Assembly (NCBI GenBank): GCA_001636495.1
Contig: KV440964.1
Coordinates: forward strand, 1,814,666 to 1,878,665
Direction: 5' to 3'
Length of the DNA stretch: 64,000 nucleotides
Source: Sutcliffiella horikoshii
GTDB lineage: Bacteria; Bacillota; Bacilli; Bacillales; Bacillaceae_I
Below the pieces are notes generated by a model. It saw nothing but the letters and a program-made list of their open reading frames with translations, was not told the DNA's origin and did no database searches. Shown piece by piece: positions 10,289-19,132 of this stretch. The position numbers were made by a program, and so were the translations under genes. Every line of letters starts with the position of its first letter. The first letter of the stretch is position 1.

Positions 10289-10858
10289 TTACTGTTTGAT
10301 TTCTGCGGCGGTAAAAGTAATGGGACCGTATGCAAAGACACTTAAGTCATCAGAAAACGGACCTTTTTGAGCTGTCAGATAATAGGTTACATTTTTTGCA
10401 TCAGCAGGAATCACATCCACAAACTGAGTAACAGATTCTGTTGCATCGTCGTTTCCTTCTGCGTCAATTTCTACAATGCTTTGATAAATTAGATTTGCAG
10501 GGGAGATGGTCCCTCGATAAATTCTTGTAAATACATCTGCAAATTCCGGCGAGTTGTTGTTTACGTGGTAAAGGCCATTTAGCCATACGACATTCCCTTT
10601 TTCGACATCCTTCAGAGTGGCTGTAGCAATGACTTGTGGTTGAGTGCTTAGAGGGAAGGTTAGAGATAAGGGTGTGGTTACAATGGGATCGAATGTTTGA
10701 TAAGCAAATTCGACTAATGTTGAACTATCCTTCTTATGGTCCTTCTTGTCATGCTTCTCACAGTGATCCTTCTTATCATGCTTCTTATAGTCAAATTTTG
10801 CTGCGTCGTCTTCCATAGCCATTTTGTGTTCACTTTTGTAATAATAATATTTAGGCAT
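10289..10858 (-). CDS. unrecognised protein with His/Lys/Asp-rich head and beta-rich domain
   Basis: This 189-residue protein starts at an ATG after a very strong AGGAGGTG site. Residues 1-7 are tyrosine-rich (MPKYYYYK). Residues 22-46 are a low-complexity run of K, H and D (KKHDKKDHCEKHDKKDHKKD) that could bind metal or polyanion. The rest is a soluble, threonine- and valine-rich domain with alternating hydrophobics that suggests a beta sandwich. There is no signal peptide and no membrane helix. Tyrosine/histidine-rich heads followed by a beta domain are common in spore coat or exosporium proteins, so a spore-surface role is my inference only. The gene interrupts the recD2-yrrD order. Confidence 0.7.
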   Translation of the reverse strand: MPKYYYYKSEHKMAMEDDAAKFDYKKHDKKDHCEKHDKKDHKKDSSTLVEFAYQTFDPIVTTPLSLTFPLSTQPQVIATATLKDVEKGNVVWLNGLYHVNNNSPEFADVFTRIYRGTISPANLIYQSIVEIDAEGNDDATESVTQFVDVIPADAKNVTYYLTAQKGPFSDDLSVFAYGPITFTAAEIKQ

Positions 10859-11044
10859 AAATTTTCACCTCCTTCTAATGAATTCTTTACATACTATTCG
10901 ATTTGCGAAATACTGCTTGGTCAATGGTGGAGAAAATTGGCCTGTTTTTGAATTGAAACACCTATTTTAAAATGGAAAACCTTTCGCAGTATCATCAGAA
11001 CCATTCAAACAAAAGCTAGTAATGTTCGAAAAGAGGTGGATTCT

Positions 11045-11518
11045 TTGAGAACATTTTCTCGAGTGATTGGGATGCTAATTTACGATACGGCATCCGGGAA
11101 TAAGGTTGGCCGAGTAAAAGATCTTTGCATGGAAGAACCAGGGCGCATCAAAGGACTGATCATCGATGGAAAAGGCATTTTCCATCGAGCCAAATTTCTT
11201 CCATTCGAATATATTCACTCCTTTGGCGATGAAGGAATCATGGTGGGAGAGCACGCTCTTCAACCCATTACCAAAAAGGACGGACAAGTGTACTATCACC
11301 ATTTTCACGGTATAAAAGGCAAATCGTTTATAACGGGAGAAGGGGATAAGCTTGGTCTTTTGGATGATGTATATTTCGAAGAGGAAACGGGCACAATCGT
11401 AGGATATGAGGTAACGGACGGTTTTTTCGCAGATCTGTCAGAAGGAAAGAAGATTATAAAGAATCCTACAGATCTTGTTATTGGAAAAGATACCGTCGTC
11501 GTTTCTGTACTATCCTAA
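11045..11518 (+). CDS. yrrD: PRC-barrel domain protein YrrD
   Basis: A 157-residue protein with two PRC-barrel-like halves: FSRVIGMLIYDTASGNKVGRV (residues 4-24) and GDKLGLLDDVYFEEETGTIVGYEV (about 102-125). These are small six-stranded barrels found in RimM and photosynthetic reaction centre H subunits. The job in bacilli is unknown. It starts at a TTG six bases after GAGGTGG rather than at the earlier GTG, which lies inside that ribosome site. It begins a short operon with the next two small genes. Confidence 0.8.
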   Translation: MRTFSRVIGMLIYDTASGNKVGRVKDLCMEEPGRIKGLIIDGKGIFHRAKFLPFEYIHSFGDEGIMVGEHALQPITKKDGQVYYHHFHGIKGKSFITGEGDKLGLLDDVYFEEETGTIVGYEVTDGFFADLSEGKKIIKNPTDLVIGKDTVVVSVLS

Positions 11519-11533
11519 CGCGAGGTGTCAATG

Positions 11534-11728
11534 ATGGTCCTTTGTTGTCCTAATTGCAAAAGTAAAGATATCGGCAAAATCGGTGTGAATCAGTATTATT
11601 GTTGGGGTTGTTTTATTGAGCTTTCCGTTTCCAAAGGAATGGTCCATACTCATCAGGTGGAAGAGGATGGGACGTTAAGTTCTTTGGATGATTTGTTTCA
11701 TGAAGACGATCGACAAATTAGTATGTAA
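11534..11728 (+). CDS. small zinc-ribbon-like protein
   Basis: A 64-residue protein with two CxxC pairs, CPNCKSKDIG near the start and YYCWGC about 17 residues later, a compact zinc-ribbon pattern, followed by an acidic tail (EEDGTLSSLDDLFHED). A gene of this type sits in the same place in B. subtilis (yrzR, as I recall). The frame opens at a GTG that is part of the ribosome site; ATG 11534, six bases after GAGGTG, is my choice. It lies 15 bp after yrrD. Function is unknown. Confidence 0.75.
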   Translation: MVLCCPNCKSKDIGKIGVNQYYCWGCFIELSVSKGMVHTHQVEEDGTLSSLDDLFHEDDRQISM

Positions 11729-11749
11729 CTAAAAATGGGAGTGAGTCGC

Positions 11750-11905
11750 ATGAACAGAGCTATGACATCCTTGTTAATGATTGGCCTTGGAGCCGCTGCC
11801 ACTCGACTTAGCCGAAATAATGATGTGCAAAACTTTTTGGGAGATATGACCTCCAAACGTAATATGAAGAAAATGAGAAAGCAAGCCAAGCGATTGTTTT
11901 CTTAA
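11750..11905 (+). CDS. yrzQ: YrzQ-family small protein (DUF3918)
   Basis: A 51-residue basic protein starting MNRAMTSLLMIGLGAAATRL, a short hydrophobic N-terminus, and ending in a strongly basic amphipathic helix (SKRNMKKMRKQAKRLFS). This is the pattern I know for YrzQ/DUF3918 proteins found between yrrD and alaS in bacilli. GGGAGTGAG precedes the ATG. Its role is unknown; small hydrophobic/basic proteins of this sort often sit at the membrane. Confidence 0.75.
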   Translation: MNRAMTSLLMIGLGAAATRLSRNNDVQNFLGDMTSKRNMKKMRKQAKRLFS

Positions 11906-11911
11906 TATGTG

Positions 11912-11941
11912 AGCCCGTTCCTATAGTAGGAGCGGGTTTTC
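11912..11941 (+). terminator. terminator after yrzQ
   Basis: AGCCCGTTCCTA pairs with TAGGAGCGGGTT (two wobble pairs) across TAG, followed by TTTCT. Confidence 0.65.
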
Positions 11942-11945
11942 TATT

Positions 11946-12068
11946 TTGATTTCCGTTCCAGGCGCTTCGCTTGCCTGCGGGCGGTCCGTGAGCCTCCTCA
12001 CTCCGCTTCAGGGGTCTCACCTGTCCCTTCCTCCCGCGGGCGTCTGCGCGCCTTCCACTCCAATCAAC
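11946..12068 (-). repeat. dispersed palindromic intergenic repeat, copy 2 (reverse orientation)
   Basis: The same element as copy 1 read on the other strand: TTGATTTCCG at the left end, GAGCCTCCTC and GGGGTCTCA in the middle, CCCGCGGG near the right and AATCAAC at the end. It lies in the 320-bp space between yrzQ and the pyrimidine block. Apart from this, the space holds the candidate pydC promoter. Confidence 0.8.
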
Positions 12069-12073
12069 TAGTT

Positions 12074-12112
12074 GACTGTCGTTTTACACTTTGGACAGTC
12101 CCCGCCTATTAT
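12074..12112 (+). promoter_or_regulatory. candidate promoter and operator of the pydC-preT-preA-hydA operon
   Basis: TTTACA (12083-12088) and TATTAT (12107-12112), 18 bp apart, look like a SigA promoter. An inverted repeat, GACTGTC (12074-12080) and GACAGTC (12094-12100), brackets the -35 box, a position suited to a regulator. Both are read by eye. Confidence 0.45.
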
Positions 12113-12225
12113 GATTTAACATTATGTATAGTGAAATACTCATCTAAAGAAAGTAGAATGAATATAAAGTTCTAATTATTCAAACAATTTATTTTTATTA
12201 GCATTCATCAAAAGGAGGTTCATGT

Positions 12226-13116
12226 ATGTCCGACAAAGTGATGATTGGTTTAATTCAGGCGTCGAATGATGTGGATGGCAAGGAAGCTGTTGAGATCCAC
12301 AAGAAGGCGGCCATCGAAAAGCATATTAAGCTGGTAAGGGAAGCGAAAGCGAAAGGTGCACAGATCATCTGCCTGCAGGAGATCTTTTATGGTCCGTACT
12401 TTTGCAGTGAACAGAATGCTAAGTGGTATGAGGCAGCCGAGGAAATACCTAACGGGCCAACAACCAAACTGTTCCAGGATCTTGCAAAGGAGCTTGAAGT
12501 GGTTATTGTTCTTCCGATTTACGAACGGGAAGGAATCGCGACTTATTATAATACCGCAGCGGTCATTGATGCGGACGGAAAATATCTTGGTAAATACCGA
12601 AAACAACATATCCCGCAGGTTGGAGTGGGGGACCAGGGGCACGGCTTCTGGGAAAAATTCTACTTTAAACCGGGGAATCTTGGGTACCCGATTTTTGATA
12701 CGGCATACGCAAAAGTTGGCGTGTACATATGTTATGACCGCCATTTTCCTGAGGGAGCACGCTTACTTGGTTTAAAGGGAGCGGAAATAGTATTCAATCC
12801 ATCTGCCACTGTGGCAGGACTCTCTGAATACCTGTGGAAGCTTGAACAGCCTGCACATGCAGTAGCAAACGGCTATTATGTGGGGGCCATCAACAGGGTA
12901 GGAGTGGAAGGCCCTTGGAAGATGGGCGAATTTTATGGACAGTCCTATCTGGTGGACCCGAGGGGGTCTTTCGTTTCCATCGGAAGCAGAGATCAGGATG
13001 AAGTGATCATCGGTGAGATGAACAAGAAACTGATTCGTGAAGTGAGAGATGTATGGCAGTTTTATCGTGATAGAAGACCTGAAACATATGAAGAAATGAC
13101 AGCACTTTTACCGTAA
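12226..13116 (+). CDS. pydC: beta-ureidopropionase (N-carbamoyl-beta-alanine amidohydrolase)
   Basis: Nitrilase-superfamily enzyme of 296 residues that hydrolyses N-carbamoyl-beta-alanine to beta-alanine, CO2 and ammonia, the third step of reductive pyrimidine breakdown. The catalytic triad is visible: Glu52 (CLQEIFYGPYF), Lys126 (GKYRKQHIPQ) and Cys169 (GVYICYDRHFPEG). Other carbon-nitrogen hydrolases share this triad; the assignment to beta-ureidopropionase rests on the HIPQVGVGDQGHGFWEKFYF segment and on the neighbours preT, preA and hydA. AAAGGAGG precedes the ATG. Confidence 0.85.
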   Translation: MSDKVMIGLIQASNDVDGKEAVEIHKKAAIEKHIKLVREAKAKGAQIICLQEIFYGPYFCSEQNAKWYEAAEEIPNGPTTKLFQDLAKELEVVIVLPIYEREGIATYYNTAAVIDADGKYLGKYRKQHIPQVGVGDQGHGFWEKFYFKPGNLGYPIFDTAYAKVGVYICYDRHFPEGARLLGLKGAEIVFNPSATVAGLSEYLWKLEQPAHAVANGYYVGAINRVGVEGPWKMGEFYGQSYLVDPRGSFVSIGSRDQDEVIIGEMNKKLIREVRDVWQFYRDRRPETYEEMTALLP

Positions 13117-13236
13117 AGGTTGAGAGGTGGCTCATTCGTAGTTTGTGAACCTAATTCCTACATAGAATCCTGGGCACATGCGTCGATTTGGGTCACTTTT
13201 TTTCTTGCGAGTCTGCAAAAAAAGGAGCGTGGGTGT

Positions 13237-14607
13237 GTGAAAGGAGCAACGAAACGAATAGACCTGGAAAATTTGGCCGTGAATTTTATGGAAGCAAAGC
13301 CCGGATTGACGGATAGGGAAGCGGTGGAAGAGGCAAATCGCTGTCTGTACTGCTATGATGCTCCCTGTATAGTTGCCTGTCCAACAAGTATTGACATTCC
13401 TTCTTTTATCAAAAAAATTGCATCAGGCAACCTGAAGGGTTCCGCGAAAACAATTATGAGTGCCAATCCGGTCGGTGCAAGCTGCTCACGTGTATGTCCG
13501 ACAGAGGAGTTGTGTGAAGGGGCTTGTGTTTTGAACCATCATACAAAACCGATTGTCATTGGCGACCTCCAGCGATATGCCACTGATTGGGCTATACGAA
13601 ACGATCAGACACTTTTCGAAAAGGGTAAATCCAATGGTAAAAAAGTGGCGGTTGTGGGTGGTGGACCAGCGGGACTTTCTGCAGCGAGGGAACTTGCGTT
13701 GCTAGGATTTCAAGTAACGATTTTTGAAGCCGAGAAGGAAGCGGGTGGGTTGAACACGTATGGGATTGTTTCATTCCGGCTTCCAAAACGGGTTTCCTAC
13801 TGGGAAGTGGACCAGGTAAGAAGCTTAGATGTTGAAATCCGTACAAGTACAAGAGTAGGGGTGGACATCTCTGTAGAGGAGATTCTTTCCGAATACGACG
13901 GTGTCATTTTAGCAATCGGAATGTCAAGTGTTCCTATGCTTGGAATAGATGGGGAGGATCTAAATGGCGTTTATGACGCAATAGAATTCGTCAAAGACAC
14001 TAAAACGAATTCTATTTCTGATAAGTTCCTTGGAAAAAATGTGGTGGTGATCGGAGCAGGAAATACCGCTATAGACGGAGCTACCTGTTCAATTAGGCTT
14101 GGAGCGGAAAATGTGAAAATTCTATATCGTAGAACACAGGAAGAGATGACTGCCTATGATTTTGAGTACGAGTTCGCCAAGCAGGATGGAGTAGAATTCC
14201 GTTGGCTTACTGCACCAAATCGAATTATTGGAAATGAAAAAGGCGAGGTCACGGCCATTGAATGTGTGAAGATGGAGCTTGGTGCACCAGGTCCAGATGG
14301 GAGAAGAAGACCTGTGAAGGTGGAAGGTTCCGAATTTACCCTGCAGGTGGATGCTGTCATTAAAGCTATCGGGCAGACAAGATACACGAAACTGATTGAG
14401 GAATTTGGACTCACACATGATGGGGGAGTGGTGAAAATAGATCCGTTTTCGCATCAGACATCCCATGAGCAGGTGTTTGCTTGTGGAGACGTCGTGTTCG
14501 GTAAAGGTCAGGGCGAGGCGATGGTCGTAACGGCTGCTGAACAGGGGAAGCTTACCGCCTACGCACTCTATGAGAAATTGGTGAAAAGTAAAATAGAAAC
14601 GGCCTAA
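13237..14607 (+). CDS. preT: dihydropyrimidine dehydrogenase subunit PreT
   Basis: This 456-residue flavoprotein passes electrons from NAD(P)H to PreA for reduction of uracil and thymine. An N-terminal Fe-S domain has Cys36, 39, 44 and 48 and Cys83, 87, 93 and 97. The FAD motif GGGPAG is at 141-146 and the second nucleotide motif GAGNTA at 273-278; both match the GltD-like fold. The open frame extends 39 codons further upstream, but GTG 13237 follows AAAGGAGCG and gives the family N-terminus, so I start there. The 120-bp gap after pydC shows nothing else. Confidence 0.88.
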   Translation: MKGATKRIDLENLAVNFMEAKPGLTDREAVEEANRCLYCYDAPCIVACPTSIDIPSFIKKIASGNLKGSAKTIMSANPVGASCSRVCPTEELCEGACVLNHHTKPIVIGDLQRYATDWAIRNDQTLFEKGKSNGKKVAVVGGGPAGLSAARELALLGFQVTIFEAEKEAGGLNTYGIVSFRLPKRVSYWEVDQVRSLDVEIRTSTRVGVDISVEEILSEYDGVILAIGMSSVPMLGIDGEDLNGVYDAIEFVKDTKTNSISDKFLGKNVVVIGAGNTAIDGATCSIRLGAENVKILYRRTQEEMTAYDFEYEFAKQDGVEFRWLTAPNRIIGNEKGEVTAIECVKMELGAPGPDGRRRPVKVEGSEFTLQVDAVIKAIGQTRYTKLIEEFGLTHDGGVVKIDPFSHQTSHEQVFACGDVVFGKGQGEAMVVTAAEQGKLTAYALYEKLVKSKIETA

Positions 14608-14630
14608 TAATTTTGTGAGGGGGGAAAGCA

Positions 14631-15917
14631 TTGGCAGATCTATCGATAAATTTGGCAGGAATAAAATCACCAAACCCTTTTTGGCTAGCTTCCGCACCAC
14701 CGACAAACTCGGGCTATCAGGTGCAGCGTGCTTTTGAAGCAGGCTGGGGAGGGGCTGTATGGAAAACGCTCGGGGACCCGATCATCAATGTATCATCGAG
14801 GTTTGCTGCGGTAAGTTTTAACGGGCAGCGAGTGGCAGGTTTTAATAATATTGAGCTTATCACGGACAGACCATTGGAAGTGAACTTAAGGGAAATCGCG
14901 GAAACTAAAAAGAGGTTTCCGGACAGGGCGGTAATTGCTTCCTTGATGGTCGAACCAAAACAAGAGAAATGGCATGAAATCGTCAAAAAGGTGGAAGCGG
15001 TCGGGGTGGATGGACTGGAGTTGAACTTCGGCTGTCCGCACGGAATGGCGGAACGCGGTATGGGCTCTGCTTCAGGTCAGGTTCCAGAGCTGGTGGAAAA
15101 GCAAACATACTGGGCAAAAGAAGCGGCTAAGACTCCTGTGATTGTAAAACTGACTCCTAACATCACGGATATCACTGTGACAGCGGAGGCAGCAGTCAGA
15201 GGTGGAGCGGATGCGGTAAGTATGATCAATACGATCAACAGTCTTGCAGGAGTGGATCTGGATAGCTGGAATACGGTCCCGCATGTTGGTGGCAAAGGAG
15301 CTCATGGCGGGTATTGTGGTCCTGCTGTAAAGCCTATCGCACTTAATATGGTCGGGGAATGTGCTAGAAACCATCGAATTAATGTACCTATTTCCGGGAT
15401 GGGTGGCGTTTCGAACTGGCAGAATGCCGTGGAATTCATGCTGATGGGTGCAACAGGCGTACAAATCTGTACAGCCGCCATGCACCACGGTTTCCGAATA
15501 GTTGAAGACATGATTGATGGCCTGAACAACTATTTGGATGAAAAAGGGATAGCAAGAGTCATGGATCTTGTAGGGAAATCTGTACCTAAGTACTCAGATT
15601 GGGGCAATCTCGATCTGAATTATAAAATAGTAGCTAGAATCAATCAGGATACTTGTATCAACTGTAATAAATGCCATATCGCCTGTGAGGATACGTCCCA
15701 CCAGTGCATCGATATGCTGAAGGACCCTGCAGGTAGATCCTATTTACAGGTGAGGGAAGAGGATTGCGTAGGCTGTAATTTATGCTCAATCGTCTGTCCG
15801 GTGGAGGATGCCATCAGCATGGTGGAGCTTCCGCATGAACAACCGCCAATGACATGGAACGACCGGCAGACCGCCCTTGGTTTATTAAAGCAATGTGAAG
15901 TGGATACGGTTAAATAA
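14631..15917 (+). CDS. preA: dihydropyrimidine dehydrogenase catalytic subunit PreA
   Basis: A 428-residue FMN and Fe-S protein that reduces uracil or thymine to the dihydro form with PreT. The N-terminal two thirds is a dihydroorotate-dehydrogenase-like barrel (LELNFGCPHGMAERGMG and the GVQICTAAMHHGF phosphate-site region). The last 90 residues are a ferredoxin domain with two four-cysteine motifs (CINCNKCHIAC and CVGCNLCSIVC). It starts at a TTG after GAGGGGGG. Spacing is 23 bp from preT and 16 bp to hydA, so it is one operon. Confidence 0.9.
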   Translation: MADLSINLAGIKSPNPFWLASAPPTNSGYQVQRAFEAGWGGAVWKTLGDPIINVSSRFAAVSFNGQRVAGFNNIELITDRPLEVNLREIAETKKRFPDRAVIASLMVEPKQEKWHEIVKKVEAVGVDGLELNFGCPHGMAERGMGSASGQVPELVEKQTYWAKEAAKTPVIVKLTPNITDITVTAEAAVRGGADAVSMINTINSLAGVDLDSWNTVPHVGGKGAHGGYCGPAVKPIALNMVGECARNHRINVPISGMGGVSNWQNAVEFMLMGATGVQICTAAMHHGFRIVEDMIDGLNNYLDEKGIARVMDLVGKSVPKYSDWGNLDLNYKIVARINQDTCINCNKCHIACEDTSHQCIDMLKDPAGRSYLQVREEDCVGCNLCSIVCPVEDAISMVELPHEQPPMTWNDRQTALGLLKQCEVDTVK

Positions 15918-15933
15918 GGGGGAAGAAACAAAA

Positions 15934-17358
15934 ATGGCAGCAAAAAAACTAATAAAGAACGGAATAATTGTAACAGCAAGCGACCAGTATGAAGCGGACA
16001 TTTTGATTGACGGAGAAACGATCTCCTCCATCGGACTAAATCTGTCTTCAGCCGATGCAGAAGTGATTGATGCAAAGGGATGCTATATATTCCCTGGAGC
16101 AATTGACCCGCATACCCATTTGGATATGCCCTTTGGAGGTACCGTTACAAAGGATGATTTTGAAAGTGGAACGATGGCTGCGGCTTTTGGGGGCACGACA
16201 ACCGTTATCGATTTTTGCTTGACGGAAAAAGGGAAGCCGCTTCAAAATGCCATTCAGACCTGGCATGACAAGTCAAAAGATAAAGCGGTCATCGATTACA
16301 GTTTCCATTTGATGATAGGCGAAATAAATGAAAAGGTTTTAAATGAGCTACCTCAAGTAATTGATAGCGAAGGAATTACCTCTTTCAAAGTGTTCATGGC
16401 CTATAAAAATGTGTTTCAGGCGGATGATGCCACGTTGTTTCATACCTTAAAGGCGGCCAAGGATCTTGGGGCGCTTGTCATGGTCCATGCAGAAAACGGG
16501 GATGTCATTGATTATCTGACAAAGGAAGCATTGAAAAACGGCAATACGGATCCGATTTATCATGCACTCACAAGACCGCCAGAGGTGGAAGGAGAAGCAA
16601 CAGGAAGAGCTGCACAGCTTACTTCCCTTGCAGATTCTCAGCTTTATGTGGTCCATGTATCCTGTGCAGAGGCGGTAGAAAAGATAGCAGAGGCAAGAAA
16701 CAAAGGGGTGGAGATCTGGGGGGAGACTTGTCCACAATATTTAGCCCTTGATCAAAGCTATTTGGAAAAGCCGAATTTTGAAGGTGCTAAATATGTCTGG
16801 TCGCCGCCACTGCGTGAAAAGTGGCACCAAGAAGTTTTATGGAATGCGCTCAAAAGCGGTCAGCTTCAAACACTCGGATCTGATCAATGCTCTTTTGACT
16901 TTAACGGACAAAAGAGTCTAGGGAAAGGTGATTTCACGAAAATACCGAATGGTGGACCGATGATTGAAGACCGAGTCAGTATCCTATTTTCCGAGGGTGT
17001 GAAAAAGGGACGTATATCCATCAATCAGTTCGTGGATATCGTATCCACACGTGTAGCAAAACTTTTCGGGATGTTCCCGAAGAAAGGGACCATTTCCGTC
17101 GGTGCCGATGCGGATATCGTCATTTTTAATCCGGACCATGAGCGCACCATTTCGGCTTCTACCCACCATATGGCCGTTGATTATAATGCTTTTGAAGGAA
17201 TGAAAGTAACCGGAGAGCCGGTTTCCGTGATGGTGCGAGGAGAGTTTGTCGTTCGCGATAAGCAGTTTGTCGGAAAGGCCGGAAGCGGGCAATATATAAA
17301 ACGGAACAAGTATGGAGCGACCTCCCAGTTAAAACAGAACGAAACACTGTCCATTTAA
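15934..17358 (+). CDS. hydA: dihydropyrimidinase
   Basis: This amidohydrolase of 474 residues opens the dihydrouracil ring to N-carbamoyl-beta-alanine. The binuclear metal site is complete: His60 and His62 (DPHTHLDMPFGG), the carboxylated Lys152 (SFKVFMAYKN), His185 (MVHAENGD), His241 (VVHVSC) and Asp317 (GSDQCS). The start is ATG 15934, eight bases after GGGGGAAG and 13 codons inside the longest frame, which would overlap preA. It is the last gene of the four-gene operon. Hydantoinases are close relatives; the PreT/PreA/PydC neighbours argue for pyrimidines. Confidence 0.9.
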   Translation: MAAKKLIKNGIIVTASDQYEADILIDGETISSIGLNLSSADAEVIDAKGCYIFPGAIDPHTHLDMPFGGTVTKDDFESGTMAAAFGGTTTVIDFCLTEKGKPLQNAIQTWHDKSKDKAVIDYSFHLMIGEINEKVLNELPQVIDSEGITSFKVFMAYKNVFQADDATLFHTLKAAKDLGALVMVHAENGDVIDYLTKEALKNGNTDPIYHALTRPPEVEGEATGRAAQLTSLADSQLYVVHVSCAEAVEKIAEARNKGVEIWGETCPQYLALDQSYLEKPNFEGAKYVWSPPLREKWHQEVLWNALKSGQLQTLGSDQCSFDFNGQKSLGKGDFTKIPNGGPMIEDRVSILFSEGVKKGRISINQFVDIVSTRVAKLFGMFPKKGTISVGADADIVIFNPDHERTISASTHHMAVDYNAFEGMKVTGEPVSVMVRGEFVVRDKQFVGKAGSGQYIKRNKYGATSQLKQNETLSI

Positions 17359-17396
17359 ACTACCAATCCTAAAAACTACATCCTGCCAACCTCCGT

Positions 17397-17431
17397 ATGC
17401 TTGACCTACAAAACTCACTTAGGTCAAGCAT
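17397..17431 (+). terminator. hairpin after hydA, probable terminator
   Basis: A perfect 12-bp stem ATGCTTGACCTA with an 11-base loop, 39 bp after the hydA stop, followed by TTGTTGT. The T-run is weak. Confidence 0.5.
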
Positions 17432-17469
17432 TTGTTGTATCTACCTTGTCTAATTTAAAGAGTTTTATA

Positions 17470-17600
17470 GCTGGTGATTGGAGCAATAGGCGTAGACTCC
17501 AGCGGGGGGATAGCGACAATCTTGAGACCCCGCAGGGCGAAGCACGAGGAGGCTCAAGGTCGCCCCGCGGAAAGCGAAGCCGTTTGCGGAAATCACCAGC
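17470..17600 (+). repeat. dispersed palindromic intergenic repeat, copy 3
   Basis: A 131-bp copy bounded by perfect 10-bp inverted ends GCTGGTGATT and AATCACCAGC. It has the core GACTCCAGCGGGG, GAGACCCCGCAGGG, GAGGAGGCTCAAGG and CGCCCCGCGGAAAGCGAAG. It fills most of the 284-bp gap between hydA and the transporter. An open frame at 17401-17646 is only the repeat read through. Confidence 0.85.
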
Positions 17601-17642
17601 GGTGTATAACAGGGCCTTAAATTTAGTTAATGGGGTGTTGAG

Positions 17643-19109
17643 ATGAAAAAGAATGAAAGCTATTTAAAATCACCGGACCTTCTACCGATTTCTCATTCTG
17701 CGAGAAAAATCGGTACATTAGGTTTTGCGGTCATGTGGGTTGGGATGGCAGTGGTACTCGCAGCGTTTGCCATTGGAGGAGCAGGTGTTCAAAGTTTATC
17801 GCTCGGATGGGTTATTGTGGCGACCATTATCGGAAGTGTTGCCATCGGTTTATTCATGACGATTACAGGGGACATCGGCATTGAACATGGACTCTCATTC
17901 CCTGTATATATGCGGGCGCCATTCGGTACGATAGGGACACATATCCCTTCCATTATCCGTGGATTGGCTGCATCCTTCTGGTTTGGTATCAATACGTTCT
18001 TTGGTGCCACCGCCATGAACGCCATTCTTTTTACATTGACTGGCTTTGATAACTGGTTTGTCTGTTTCCTCCTATTTGCTGCCGTCCAGCTACTAAATAC
18101 GGCACTGGGAATCAAAGCGGTAGAACGATTTGCGGATCTCGCTGCACCAATCATCATAATCATTTCTGCCTGGATGTACACCACCCTCTCAGAAAGTGCA
18201 TTGGAACAAGGAAGAGAGGTATGGTCATGGATTGAAAGTCCGGTGACAGGAGGGGCAGCGGTAACAGCTTTCCTTATCGTCATTTTCAGTAATATGGGCT
18301 TCTGGGCAACATTAGCTGCGGACATTCCATCCATTTCCCGGTTTATCAAAGCCCCAAAATATGAAAGGAATTGGCTGAAGCGGAATAAGTCCAGCATTGT
18401 AGGTAGTGTGATTGCTTTGCCGATTACACAAACCTTTATGGTAGCTATCGGTGGTGTTTCTTATATCGCAGTATCGAACTACGATCCTGTCGTTGCGCTG
18501 CAGGAAGCTGCAACAGGAATTGTTCTTGGAGTACTTTTGTTGATGATCATATTTGCACAATGGTCCACCAATGCTTCCGCCAACCTGATTCCAGCTGCAA
18601 CAATCTTCTCTAATGTCGGTGGTCCGAAAGTTCCGTTCTGGGCGGGCGTTGTGATTGCAGGAGTCGTTGGTTCGGTCGTTCAACCATGGAACCTGTTTGA
18701 TATTTTGATACCGGTCCTGTTAATTGTAGGAGGCATTCTATCTGCTATCGTAGGGATATTGTTTGCGGATTACTACTTGTTGAGAAAACGGAGAGTAAAT
18801 GTCCAAGATTTGTATGAAGACAATGGACAATTCCGATACACGAAAGGATTTAATATTGCTGGATTCATCTCTTGGTTTGTTGGAGGAGCGGCTGCTTACT
18901 ATTTGGCCAACTACTCGTTCATTGTCGGTTTTGTAGTAGGTGGAGGCTTGTATTACGTCCTTGCGAAATATTGGTATTTCAAAAAATATCAGCAAGCGGA
19001 AATCGAAGACCCGGATGATGAAAAATACCTTGGAATCACCGTCGGAAGGGATTGGGTTATTCTCGATGAGGCGGATGCTTACGAAGAACCAAAGGAGCTT
19101 TCGAGCTGA
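17643..19109 (+). CDS. NCS1-family nucleobase permease
   Basis: A 488-residue membrane protein with about twelve hydrophobic helices and the NCS1 (nucleobase:cation symporter 1) signatures: a short N-terminal SPDLLPISHSARKIG, GIEHGLSFPVYMRAPFG near helix 3 and GIKAVERFADLAAP further on. Members carry uracil, cytosine, allantoin or hydantoins. Position directly behind the pyrimidine-breakdown operon suggests uracil or thymine, which is inference. TTGAG near the start is the end of the GGGGTGTTGAG ribosome region. Two small genes follow closely. Confidence 0.85.
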   Translation: MKKNESYLKSPDLLPISHSARKIGTLGFAVMWVGMAVVLAAFAIGGAGVQSLSLGWVIVATIIGSVAIGLFMTITGDIGIEHGLSFPVYMRAPFGTIGTHIPSIIRGLAASFWFGINTFFGATAMNAILFTLTGFDNWFVCFLLFAAVQLLNTALGIKAVERFADLAAPIIIIISAWMYTTLSESALEQGREVWSWIESPVTGGAAVTAFLIVIFSNMGFWATLAADIPSISRFIKAPKYERNWLKRNKSSIVGSVIALPITQTFMVAIGGVSYIAVSNYDPVVALQEAATGIVLGVLLLMIIFAQWSTNASANLIPAATIFSNVGGPKVPFWAGVVIAGVVGSVVQPWNLFDILIPVLLIVGGILSAIVGILFADYYLLRKRRVNVQDLYEDNGQFRYTKGFNIAGFISWFVGGAAAYYLANYSFIVGFVVGGGLYYVLAKYWYFKKYQQAEIEDPDDEKYLGITVGRDWVILDEADAYEEPKELSS

Positions 19110-19132
19110 CTATTTGAGAGGAGGAATATTTT

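Noticed and set aside
13120-13236. 39-codon extension upstream of preT
   Set aside because: The family N-terminus starts at GTG 13237 after AAAGGAGCG; the upstream peptide has no matching features.
17401-17646. 81-residue open frame before the permease
   Set aside because: Lies across a hairpin and repeat copy 3, has Arg/Gly/Ser-rich translation typical of GC-rich repeats and no ribosome site.
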